Part shown: in pieces, positions 14,489 through 20,359 of the stretch
Layout of the letters: every line of letters begins with the position of its first letter
Position numbering within the stretch: position 1 is the first letter of the stretch
IMG/VR virus record: IMGVR_UViG_3300008120_010089
Coordinates: 1-20,359 of that record
Direction: 5' to 3' (one strand)
DNA length: 20,359 nt
Source of the DNA: a virus
Made by a program: the position numbers and the translations under genes
The notes under the pieces: model-generated
Databases searched by the model: none
Seen by the model: the letters and a program-made list of their open reading frames with translations, nothing else
Told to the model about the DNA's origin: nothing

Positions 14489-14719
14489 TTACTTTCCAAA
14501 TTTGATCTTTTCGGTTGGCTTAAAATCAGGAATCATCCACGCAACATCATCGTCATCACTTTTTTGTTTAGTAGAAACCTGTTTGACATTAGAATTATCA
14601 GAAACAGATAGACTACCATTCTGATTAAGATTTATATTTATATCTAATTGTAAAGATATAACAACTTCTCCATCTTGGGTTACGACTTTGACATTTTGTG
14701 GTTTAATAAGCTGTGCCAT
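14489..14719 (-). CDS. Small 76-aa protein preceding the actin-like gene; candidate partner
   Basis: No family recognised. The N-terminal half looks like beta strands (VKVVTQDGEVVISLQLDINI), the middle is a Ser/Asn/Gln-rich linker, and the C-terminus has an acidic run followed by a compact hydrophobic-basic tail (DDDDVAWMIPDF...KIKFGK). Actin-like filament systems often have a small adaptor gene next to the filament gene, and this is the only gene in that position, but the product does not resemble ParR by eye. The tail could be a peptide that docks on a partner. No strong ribosome-binding site is visible; AT-rich TATAAT-like bases lie upstream. Confidence 0.65.
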   Translation of the reverse strand: MAQLIKPQNVKVVTQDGEVVISLQLDININLNQNGSLSVSDNSNVKQVSTKQKSDDDDVAWMIPDFKPTEKIKFGK

Positions 14720-14749
14720 ATTGTATAATTTATTATAGTTCTCGTCAAT

Positions 14750-15706
14750 TTATTTAGTATTTTTTAGCACAAATTTCCAAGCAGATTCAATCATTTCATT
14801 TGTCACATCAGTAAGACATGGCTTCAATTTAGCTTGTGGAGCAACTGTGCATGCACCGTAATTATTACATGGCCCGCAATAACCCGGATTGTCATCTGAG
14901 TGTTTTTGAACAACTTTTACAGTATCGTAATACTTACAAATGACTTTGCCGTTTGTGTAACAGAAAATAGCTAGAGTTGGTTTTTTGTATCCGGCTGCAC
15001 AATGCATATGTCCTGTGTCTGTTGTTATCACATAATCAACCAAACTAGTACAAGCCATACATTCTTCTAATTTAAATGTTGTTATGATGGGTATTTTTAA
15101 ATTAATCAAATCTAAAATAGGTGCAGAATGAACAATAAACAAAAAATGATCTTTAGTCATGTTTTTTATAAAAAGTGATTGTTCGTAAGTGAGATTTTTG
15201 ATAGATATAGCCGATCTTGGGCTAAACATGACAAGCTTCTTAAAGCCGTCCCATCCAATCTCTTTTAATTTTTCGACTACTTTTTGATTGTGTTTAGAAT
15301 AGTCAGGCATCCACATATTGTGGTTCGTTAGTTGAAATCCCATTCCATTAGCCCAAATGTCTGCACGATTTTTATCATTATCTTTTCCCTTAAGCCATTC
15401 ATATTTAACGCAAGAGTGGGTGCAGTTGTAAACAGCCAAATACTCAGTTTCATCGTAATCTGCGCTATGAACGATTTTATTAACGAACGGGTGTTCTTTC
15501 GCTGCTGCAAAATAAGCATGAGGCACAGCCCAATCAAAATTAAAATCAGGCATTTCTTTTTTCAAATCCTCAAATATCATTCGCATATTTAGGATATCTC
15601 CGTAGCCACCAGAACTACGAAGTATCAAAATTTTGTTTCTTAATTTATTAAATTGAGATACAGAGATTTGCTTTTTGTTTTTATTAAAATTCAAAAGACT
15701 AGCCAT
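14750..15706 (-). CDS. Glycosyltransferase family 9-like (heptosyltransferase-type) protein
   Basis: The 318-aa product has the two-Rossmann GT-B layout of ADP-heptose:LPS heptosyltransferases: ILILRSSGGYGDILNMRMIF at about 26-45 near the N-terminus, and TTDTGHMHCAAGYKKPTLAIF around 228-248 as the nucleotide-sugar end motif. Four cysteines follow (YCGPC, GAC, KPC; C277, C280, C286, C297) and could bind a metal. It probably transfers a sugar, to cell-surface glycans, virion protein or phage DNA; the acceptor is unknown. There is no ribosome-binding site, and the start lies only five bases beyond the T-run of a strong terminator, so expression may depend on read-through. It is followed after 30 bases by the 76-aa gene. 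Confidence 0.75.
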   Translation of the reverse strand: MASLLNFNKNKKQISVSQFNKLRNKILILRSSGGYGDILNMRMIFEDLKKEMPDFNFDWAVPHAYFAAAKEHPFVNKIVHSADYDETEYLAVYNCTHSCVKYEWLKGKDNDKNRADIWANGMGFQLTNHNMWMPDYSKHNQKVVEKLKEIGWDGFKKLVMFSPRSAISIKNLTYEQSLFIKNMTKDHFLFIVHSAPILDLINLKIPIITTFKLEECMACTSLVDYVITTDTGHMHCAAGYKKPTLAIFCYTNGKVICKYYDTVKVVQKHSDDNPGYCGPCNNYGACTVAPQAKLKPCLTDVTNEMIESAWKFVLKNTK

Positions 15707-15711
15707 ATAAG

Positions 15712-15749
15712 TAAAAAAGAAAAGGGGAAGAATATTCTTCCCCTTTTCT
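15712..15749 (-). terminator. Strong Rho-independent terminator of the 190-aa gene
   Basis: A perfect 32-base palindrome (15718-15749, core GGGGAAGAATATTCTTCCCC) is followed on the minus strand by a T-rich run down to 15712. It stands 20 bases after the stop at 15770. The stem is by far the strongest in the window. Confidence 0.9.
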
Positions 15750-15769
15750 CAAAGAAAAAGTTCATTAAG

Positions 15770-16342
15770 TTAGCTATTACAGATGCTTCTGACAGCGCAG
15801 ATGATTTGTAGGTTGGTGTCTGTTCCTGTTGCGTTATCAAATGCTAGAGCGGTAATTGTCAAATCTCCAGCGTTGAAAACTTGTGTGTCTCCACCATCAA
15901 GATTGAATATGGCACCTGACTGGCCATTGATCTTAACGCTGACAGCACTTGAGCCAGTATTTGTGATCTGTACGAATGTTGCGTATCCACCTGTGTCTGT
16001 AAGAATGTCAGCCACATTTGCAGCATAGCTAGTTCCAGCTGTTACTGTTAGGTTATAAACCTTGGGGAAAGTATTCTCGCCGGGGATGTCAGAGTAGATG
16101 CTGCCATCATCATCCAAAACTTCAACAATTTGATACTCAAGGGGTACTTGAGGATAAGCAAATCGTTTCCAGTAGTTGCAGTCTGTGAATGTTGAGCCGT
16201 CGATTAGTTCACGAATTTTTCTATTAGGACCGGCCACATAAATTGTTCTTTGAATTGAGGGAACAACTTGTGCGCCAGTAGTTGGATTCACATCAAGTAA
16301 CCCTTCAGCTTTATTGTTAATAGCTACTTTAAATACGCTCAT
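15770..16342 (-). CDS. Probable abundant structural protein, 190 aa
   Basis: No family recognised. The first 90 residues are an alpha/beta region (MSVFKVAINNKAEGLLDVNP, then IQRTIYVAGPNRKIRELIDG), the rest is a Gly/Thr/Ala/Asn-rich all-beta domain (YNLTVTAGTSYAANVADIL, FVQITNTGSSAVSVKINGQS, FNAGDLTITALAF), resembling an immunoglobulin- or jelly-roll-like decoration domain. It is a single-gene unit: GATAAATA 30 bases upstream, GGAG just before the ATG, and a strong terminator after the stop. This points to high late expression, as for a capsid decoration or tail protein. Codon use appears more GC-rich than its small neighbours. Confidence 0.75.
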   Translation of the reverse strand: MSVFKVAINNKAEGLLDVNPTTGAQVVPSIQRTIYVAGPNRKIRELIDGSTFTDCNYWKRFAYPQVPLEYQIVEVLDDDGSIYSDIPGENTFPKVYNLTVTAGTSYAANVADILTDTGGYATFVQITNTGSSAVSVKINGQSGAIFNLDGGDTQVFNAGDLTITALAFDNATGTDTNLQIICAVRSICNS

Positions 16343-16372
16343 ATTATCTCCTTAATGAGAATTTTCTTTATG

Positions 16373-16379
16373 TATTTAT
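16373..16379 (-). promoter_or_regulatory. Putative late promoter (GATAAATA) for the 190-aa gene
   Basis: On the minus strand GATAAATA lies 30 bases before the ATG at 16342, with GGAG directly before the start codon. It differs from the T4 late consensus only at the first base. Confidence 0.55.
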
Positions 16380-16420
16380 CTATGTTGCTTAATTATTTAA
16401 ACTAAATATATGGAATAAAT

Positions 16421-16690
16421 TTATACAATGTTATCAATACAACTAGTATTAAACACTTCGAGCTTTTTAGGAAATAAATTTTCATATTCTTTGAATTGTT
16501 CGTAGTTGAAAATCATTTCATCATCATTTTGAACAATATTATTGATAAAAAGATATAAATTTAAATCTTTATAGTTTTTTTTGATTATCTTGAATTTCTC
16601 TAAAAGTGTTTTTTTGATACTATCATTTGATCCAGAATAAATAATAGCAAAGTTATTACGGATGGAATATAAATATTTTATGGAAAACAT
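16421..16690 (-). CDS. Hypothetical 89-aa protein
   Basis: No family recognised. The product is Ile/Asn/Lys-rich and alternates strand- and helix-like stretches (NNFAIIYSGSNDSIKKTLLE, LNLYLFINNIVQNDDE), like a fragment of a Rossmann-type fold, and ends in an acidic helix. The frame stays open to 16855, but that extension is antisense to two well-supported plus-strand genes, so the ATG at 16690, with AAGGG four bases upstream, is chosen. Even so its first 11 bases overlap the start of the 50-aa plus gene. It lies upstream of the 190-aa gene's promoter and may be a truncated remnant. Confidence 0.5.
   Translation of the reverse strand: MFSIKYLYSIRNNFAIIYSGSNDSIKKTLLEKFKIIKKNYKDLNLYLFINNIVQNDDEMIFNYEQFKEYENLFPKKLEVFNTSCIDNIV
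16637..16643 (+). promoter_or_regulatory. Possible late promoter (AATAAATA) for the small plus-strand genes
   Basis: ATAAATA lies 36 bases before the ATG at 16680, the same spacing as at the portal gene. An exact TATAAATA at 16668-16675 is closer, but would leave the start codon inside the promoter. The area is AT-rich and lies within the 89-aa minus-strand frame, so chance is possible. Confidence 0.3.
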
Positions 16691-16832
16691 AGAACCCTTA
16701 TCACCAGATGATATAGTAAAAGAGTCAAAAAGTGCGATAAATATATTTCTTGATTCTTTGGGAGAGGATTCTGTGTACAAAACGATATTTCTGGAACAAC
16801 TTTGCAAACTTATTGCAGAAAAAAGGATATAG
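16680..16832 (+). CDS. Small 50-aa helical protein
   Basis: An ATG-to-TAG frame of 50 codons gives an acidic helical peptide (starts MENIEPLSPDDIVKESKSAI, ends KLIAEKRI). Its stop (TAG 16830-16832) is one base from the ATG of the next plus-strand gene, and that gene's AAAGG ribosome-binding site lies inside its end, which is the usual layout of coupled phage genes. No clear ribosome-binding site precedes its own ATG. Function unknown. Confidence 0.55.
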   Translation: MENIEPLSPDDIVKESKSAINIFLDSLGEDSVYKTIFLEQLCKLIAEKRI

Positions 16833-16833
16833 A

Positions 16834-17136
16834 ATGCAATTTCTCTACATGGCAAGAAGGGATAAATTTACTGTGGAATTTATTTCTACATCCGACTCCA
16901 AGAATAAAGATTTTTACAAAAGAAATCTACAAGTCAATCAAATCAATCTCAATAACGAGCAAAAATTTCAATTAGAAAAAATATACTACCCCAACCGAAT
17001 GGACTGGGAGTTAATTGTAGAAGAAGCTGCTGATATCAATCAAATCCGGGATAGACTACGCAAAAGGGGTTACAAATATGTACCTACCAGCTTTTACCAC
17101 CAAATTCCTAAAAGCCAAAAAGTATTTTTAGCTTGA
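16834..17136 (+). CDS. Hypothetical 100-aa basic protein
   Basis: No family recognised. The product is basic and mixed alpha/beta (MQFLYMARRDKFTVEFISTS, a middle helix, then INQIRDRLRKRGYKYVPTSF). The ATG at 16834 is set by AAAGG eight bases upstream; the longer frame from 16750 would be out of phase with, and overlap, the 50-aa gene. It could bind nucleic acid given its Arg/Lys/Tyr content, but no motif is visible. Confidence 0.6.
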   Translation: MQFLYMARRDKFTVEFISTSDSKNKDFYKRNLQVNQINLNNEQKFQLEKIYYPNRMDWELIVEEAADINQIRDRLRKRGYKYVPTSFYHQIPKSQKVFLA

Positions 17137-17186
17137 CTCGAAAACAATTTTTTATAGATTGATCATAGGCTAAAAAGGAGTTGGCT

Positions 17187-17534
17187 ATGTCAGAAGAGAA
17201 GTACTCAAATAAATACATTCTTGCTTCTTCAATAGTTGGATTATTTGTAAATGCATTTTTAGTCTATGTAATAACAGGAATAGCAGCAAGACAAGAAATT
17301 ACAAATAAAAGTATAACAACATTTCGTTCCTCTTTACCAAATGACATGCAATCTAAATCTATTTTTGAAGCTGGATACCAGCAAGGCATGAAAAATAGAG
17401 AACAAGAGATTGAACAAGCTTATGAAGATGGATATCACAAAGCTACTGAAGATATTCAATGTCCAGCGACAGGAGCATTGCTTCCAGCTAAAAACAATCC
17501 TGAAATTAAAAAACCAATTGTTCCAAACAAATAA
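17187..17534 (+). CDS. Small single-pass membrane protein, 115 aa
   Basis: One membrane helix lies near the N-terminus (YILASSIVGLFVNAFLVYVI, about residues 10-30) after a short charged start (MSEEKYSNK), followed by a polar tail of about 85 residues with a helical, Glu/Gln-rich part (GYQQGMKNREQEIEQAYEDG) and a Pro/Lys-rich end. No signal-peptidase or lipobox motif is seen. The ATG at 17187 is set by AAGGAG six bases upstream. A membrane helix plus external tail fits lysis accessory proteins such as inner-membrane spanins, but the tail is short for that and no lysozyme or holin lies nearby, so function stays open. Confidence 0.7.
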   Translation: MSEEKYSNKYILASSIVGLFVNAFLVYVITGIAARQEITNKSITTFRSSLPNDMQSKSIFEAGYQQGMKNREQEIEQAYEDGYHKATEDIQCPATGALLPAKNNPEIKKPIVPNK

Positions 17535-17834
17535 CTATACTTCTTCGGCAAATTCTTTTTTGATATAGAATTTTCCTCTTTTTGTTTTGATGAGGAATAG
17601 ATCGTCGTAAACTTCTTTAACTATCCCTCCATGTTTAACAAAACAACGAGCAACCATTTTTTCAGTATGTTTCTGAAAAGGACAGTCTATGTTTTCTAGA
17701 ATCTCTTGAAAATTTCCCTTGGCCTTTACGCTATGGCCTTTAAGTATTTCTCCAGTCTTTTCAGACTCTTCAACCCAATGTTTGAAGTCGTTTAAAAAGT
17801 TTTGTGACCAGAGTTTCGAATTTTTATCCTTCAT
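17535..17834 (-). CDS. Hypothetical 99-aa protein
   Basis: No family recognised. It has a helical N-terminus (WSQNFLNDFKHWVEESEKTG) and a C-terminal half that looks like a small beta barrel (CFVKHGGIVKEVYDDLFLIK, then RGKFYIKKEF), with two cysteines (NIDCPF, ARCFV). It is directly adjacent to the stop of the convergent membrane-protein gene and starts six bases after the stop of the DUF115-like gene, so it is probably the last gene of that operon. Confidence 0.65.
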   Translation of the reverse strand: MKDKNSKLWSQNFLNDFKHWVEESEKTGEILKGHSVKAKGNFQEILENIDCPFQKHTEKMVARCFVKHGGIVKEVYDDLFLIKTKRGKFYIKKEFAEEV

Positions 17835-17840
17835 ATACGC

Positions 17841-18734
17841 TCAACTTATTATTTGTATGCAAACATCTTGCTCAAGATATTTAGCAAATGAAAAGCTATT
17901 TTTTATTCCTGTGTAATATAAATTATTATTTGGATTTGCAAATTTATTCCAAAATAAATAAGAATTAATAATTTTGTTTGCCAATATTTGTTGTGGGTAA
18001 CACCAAGCATCTGTGTCAATCTGTTCGCACCCCGGTCGTTCTTTCTTGTAAGCGTTTGAGCAATACGCTAAAACTATGTTCTTGGCACCAAAGTTCCATG
18101 CACATCCTAAAGCAGCACAGATAGGATTTCTGTAATCATCAATATATCCAGATGATTTTTTGGCTACAGGACTTTGATATTTTTGGTTGCATGTTGGATC
18201 ATAAAAATACTTAATATTACGATAATTTGTTACAAATTTATGATTAGTTCTTCTGCTTGCAATAAGTTTTGGCCACCCGTTCTTAGGTGTTTGTGCCATG
18301 ATGTTGTCAAAAGGGTTGTTGACAAGCAAAAAATCTGGGAACCTATTTGATTCCCAGAAACGGATTGCAGAGTTTACCGCTATAACGCAGAAGTTTGGAT
18401 TAAGATTATCAAGAAGCTTTTTGTGCTCTTCGAATCCCAATCCATCAGATATGATCAACACATTGTCAAACTGAAAATTTTCATCTAGTAGATTTGGTGA
18501 TCCAACTTTTGAATTTTTAATTTCATTTTCGATGATGGTTTTTATTTCGTTATCTTCGTATAAAGAATTTAAATCATTTGGTACAACATTAGGTTTAGTG
18601 TAATTTCTAACCCATAAGTCTTCAGTTTTGATGTATTCGTTTCTTGTGTCATCTATTCTCAAAAATAATTCTTCTCTTTTTCCTATCGCATTTAAGACAG
18701 GAATTGTTCTCATATTTGTTTTAGGTTTTTGCAT
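17841..18734 (-). CDS. MptE/DUF115-like protein (possible glycan-related enzyme), 297 aa
   Basis: The pattern FDNVLIISDGLGFEEHKKLL, then CVIAVNSAIRFW, RFPDFLLVNNPFD, and later NPICAALGCAWNFGAKNIVLAY resembles the Rossmann-like core of MptE/DUF115 (MAF_flag10) proteins: a glycine-rich strand end, an invariant Asn/Ser strand, a Pro-Asp strand and an LGAKxI-type helix-strand. That family includes pterin pyrophosphokinases and flagellin glycosylation proteins; which activity applies is unknown. Cysteines are frequent in the second half. The start at 18734 has GGTGA in the end of the upstream Kelch gene (stop 18736-18738), so the two are translationally coupled; it may act on that virion protein. 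An ATG at 18755 would overlap the Kelch gene by 20 bases. Confidence 0.5.
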   Translation of the reverse strand: MQKPKTNMRTIPVLNAIGKREELFLRIDDTRNEYIKTEDLWVRNYTKPNVVPNDLNSLYEDNEIKTIIENEIKNSKVGSPNLLDENFQFDNVLIISDGLGFEEHKKLLDNLNPNFCVIAVNSAIRFWESNRFPDFLLVNNPFDNIMAQTPKNGWPKLIASRRTNHKFVTNYRNIKYFYDPTCNQKYQSPVAKKSSGYIDDYRNPICAALGCAWNFGAKNIVLAYCSNAYKKERPGCEQIDTDAWCYPQQILANKIINSYLFWNKFANPNNNLYYTGIKNSFSFAKYLEQDVCIQIIS

Positions 18735-18735
18735 A

Positions 18736-20359
18736 CTATTCACCAAGAAGCTCATTCATATCTGGAAGAATTTGATTATTTTTAATCATAAGCTTCATAG
18801 TTTTAAATGAGTCTTGCATGGCATTTTTTACATTTTCATCAAATTCTTGATTATTTTGATCTTGTTCTGGAAAATCTGGTGTTGAACTATATCCATTTTG
18901 AGCAAAATAAAAATTGTTTTCGACTTCAGAATTGCTCACAGCTTCTTCTGGAACAACATAGCCATTTCCCAAGGTGATAAATTGTGGGATGTTAGGTTGA
19001 GTTGTTGTCATTTCACTCATGGCAAATGCTGGGGCAGGCGTTGGAGATGGTGCCGGTGTGGAACTTGTGCCAAGATATACTCTAGAAACACAAGCCATGA
19101 GATTTCTTGCTTGCGATAATGTTCCGGGTACTGAAAAAATTGTATCATTTAAATAGTGTATTGTTTCTATAGAGTTTGAATTGGCAGATGTGGAGTAAGA
19201 TGTAGCCCCACCCAAAAAATATCCCTTGCTGCTTCCCTCGTTGAGTCCACCTAGAAGAATCTTGCCAGACGATAATGTAATATACATGGCAACTGTAGAA
19301 TCACTTGGATAATGCATTTTTTCAATACTTTTTAATAAAACATTACTTAGAGTATTTGAGTTTCCCCCAGCTATGTATCCTTGTGAATTGTTCCCATCTG
19401 TGCCTGCGTGTCTTTGTCTAGAGGCCTTCAAATCATCAGTCGTTTTTGCAGAAAAAGTATCAGTACTATAAATCAAAAGCGATGTAAGCGTAGTGCTCAA
19501 TGGTGTTTGTCCTATTGATCCCGTTATTCCTCCAGTCAGATAACCTTTTTCTGTTTGATTGGAAACACCGACATGTGCGTATCGGCCCGGATTAAGCTGT
19601 GCAGTTGCAGGGCTTGTCATAGTTGCCGTTGAATATACTAATTTATCTACAGCGGTGCCTGAGCCAGTATAATAACCAGAGGTATCTCCATGAGAAAGGC
19701 CCGCTCCAGCTTGTCGAGCAGAACTCAAAGAAACTGTTGTATATGCAGCTGTTACTTCAGTTGCAAATGTTATTCTGAAAAAACTTGAAACATAACCTGA
19801 AAATGCTTGGCCACCACCTCCACCCATATAACCATGGGTGCTATTTGCAGTTACGGACATCCAATACCTTTGAAAACCCGTTGGCAACGCTGCACTTGGC
19901 AAAGATGTTACAGAGTCAGTTTTGTATGATATTTTATCTGCGGTTGTTGTTGCTATATTCCCAACAGCGCCACCTATTGCATAACCAGAAAAATTCAAAC
20001 CACCTACTGCACCTTTGCTATCTACAGCACCACCAGAACCGCTTCCAAGAGGAATGCAAACCAATTCAACAAATTGATCCGCTATTACATCGATATTGAC
20101 TGGTGTAATTGAAACTGTACTTGCAATAACAGGAATATTGCTAAATGTGATTTGACTTGGAACAATAACTGGTGGATCAAGAATTATTGTCGATGGAATA
20201 TTTATTGGACCAAATGGACCGATGTCTAAACAAGGAAAAACAATTGGAGGCAAATTGACATCGGCAGAGGTGTTTGGATCAGTAATATACTGCAAATCTG
20301 GAAAGTCAGCTATCGGGTCAATAGTTATGTTTTGATCATCTGGAACAACCGTTATCAAA
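18736..20359 (-). CDS. Kelch-type six-bladed propeller virion protein, N-terminus outside the window
   Basis: At least 540 residues are present and the frame is open at the right edge, so the true start is probably beyond it. The visible N-terminal 100 residues are Pro/Ile/Val-rich. Six repeats follow, each with GYxxGG (GYAIGGA, GYMGGGG, GYYTGSG, GYLTGGI, GYIAGGN, GYFLGGA), preceded by a conserved ARQxxAG-type strand and followed by IxxxxYxxDT, which is a Kelch-like six-bladed beta-propeller (about 115-430). A Pro/Ala/Ser linker (SSTPAPSPTPAPAF) leads to a mostly helical, acidic C-terminus. Such propellers in phages usually sit on tail fibres or baseplates and bind host or partner surfaces (inference). 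It is coupled to the downstream DUF115-like gene. Confidence 0.8.
   Translation of the reverse strand, partial: LITVVPDDQNITIDPIADFPDLQYITDPNTSADVNLPPIVFPCLDIGPFGPINIPSTIILDPPVIVPSQITFSNIPVIASTVSITPVNIDVIADQFVELVCIPLGSGSGGAVDSKGAVGGLNFSGYAIGGAVGNIATTTADKISYKTDSVTSLPSAALPTGFQRYWMSVTANSTHGYMGGGGGQAFSGYVSSFFRITFATEVTAAYTTVSLSSARQAGAGLSHGDTSGYYTGSGTAVDKLVYSTATMTSPATAQLNPGRYAHVGVSNQTEKGYLTGGITGSIGQTPLSTTLTSLLIYSTDTFSAKTTDDLKASRQRHAGTDGNNSQGYIAGGNSNTLSNVLLKSIEKMHYPSDSTVAMYITLSSGKILLGGLNEGSSKGYFLGGATSYSTSANSNSIETIHYLNDTIFSVPGTLSQARNLMACVSRVYLGTSSTPAPSPTPAPAFAMSEMTTTQPNIPQFITLGNGYVVPEEAVSNSEVENNFYFAQNGYSSTPDFPEQDQNNQEFDENVKNAMQDSFKTMKLMIKNNQILPDMNELLGE

Noticed and set aside
16691-16855. N-terminal extension of the 89-aa minus-strand protein
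   Set aside because: It is antisense to the 50-aa and 100-aa plus-strand genes, whereas ATG 16690 has its own ribosome-binding site.

Overview
The window looks like a piece of a large, AT-rich, tailed double-stranded DNA phage of the T4-like (gp17/gp20) myovirus lineage, most likely a jumbo phage. The evidence is a T4-type large terminase and a T4-type portal in one cluster, a DnaG/gp61-type primase, a Cas4/RecB-like nuclease, several virion-type beta-propeller proteins, and a recurring TATAAATA-like motif resembling the T4 late promoter. Genes are short, tightly packed and frequently change strand, and no stretch over 300 bases lacks a gene. No tRNA, rRNA, CRISPR array, insertion sequence or integrase was seen. 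The host cannot be told from the sequence.

Layout. 1-4397 (minus): portal gene interrupted by a damaged intein, a small coiled-coil protein, an unknown 266-aa protein and the large terminase. 4450-6862 (plus): a ferritin-like protein and a large protein ending in a seven-bladed RCC1 propeller. 6859-7380 (minus): unknown protein. 7403-10325 (mostly plus): a gluzincin metallopeptidase with a Cys-rich tail, an extraordinarily acidic Asp/Glu/Trp protein, a doubtful 64-aa minus-strand ORF, and a probable virion protein. 10322-11577 (minus): unknown protein plus PD-(D/E)XK nuclease with Fe-S cysteines. 11608-12970 (plus): primase and a possible Sm-like small protein. 12959-14719 (minus): tandem DUF5659-like protein, actin-like ATPase and a small acidic-tailed partner candidate. 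14750-16342 (minus): family-9-like glycosyltransferase and, upstream of a strong terminator, a probable structural protein. 16421-17534: small unknown genes on both strands, including one 50-aa gene. 17535-20359 (minus): small unknown protein, an MptE/DUF115-like protein and a Kelch-type propeller protein running off the right edge.

How the genes fit together. Terminase and portal form the DNA-packaging motor. The two propeller proteins, the 168-aa and 190-aa proteins and perhaps the acidic protein look like late virion products. Late-promoter-like motifs stand upstream of the portal, RCC1, acidic, 168-aa and 190-aa genes. Primase and nuclease belong to DNA replication or recombination and lie in a divergent pair without that motif. 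The actin-like ATPase and its neighbour may form a phage cytoskeletal cassette. The most striking anomaly is the portal intein: its two end motifs are readable, but block B is missing and the frame is shifted by one base, so the portal cannot be made as one normally spliced protein from the sequence as given.
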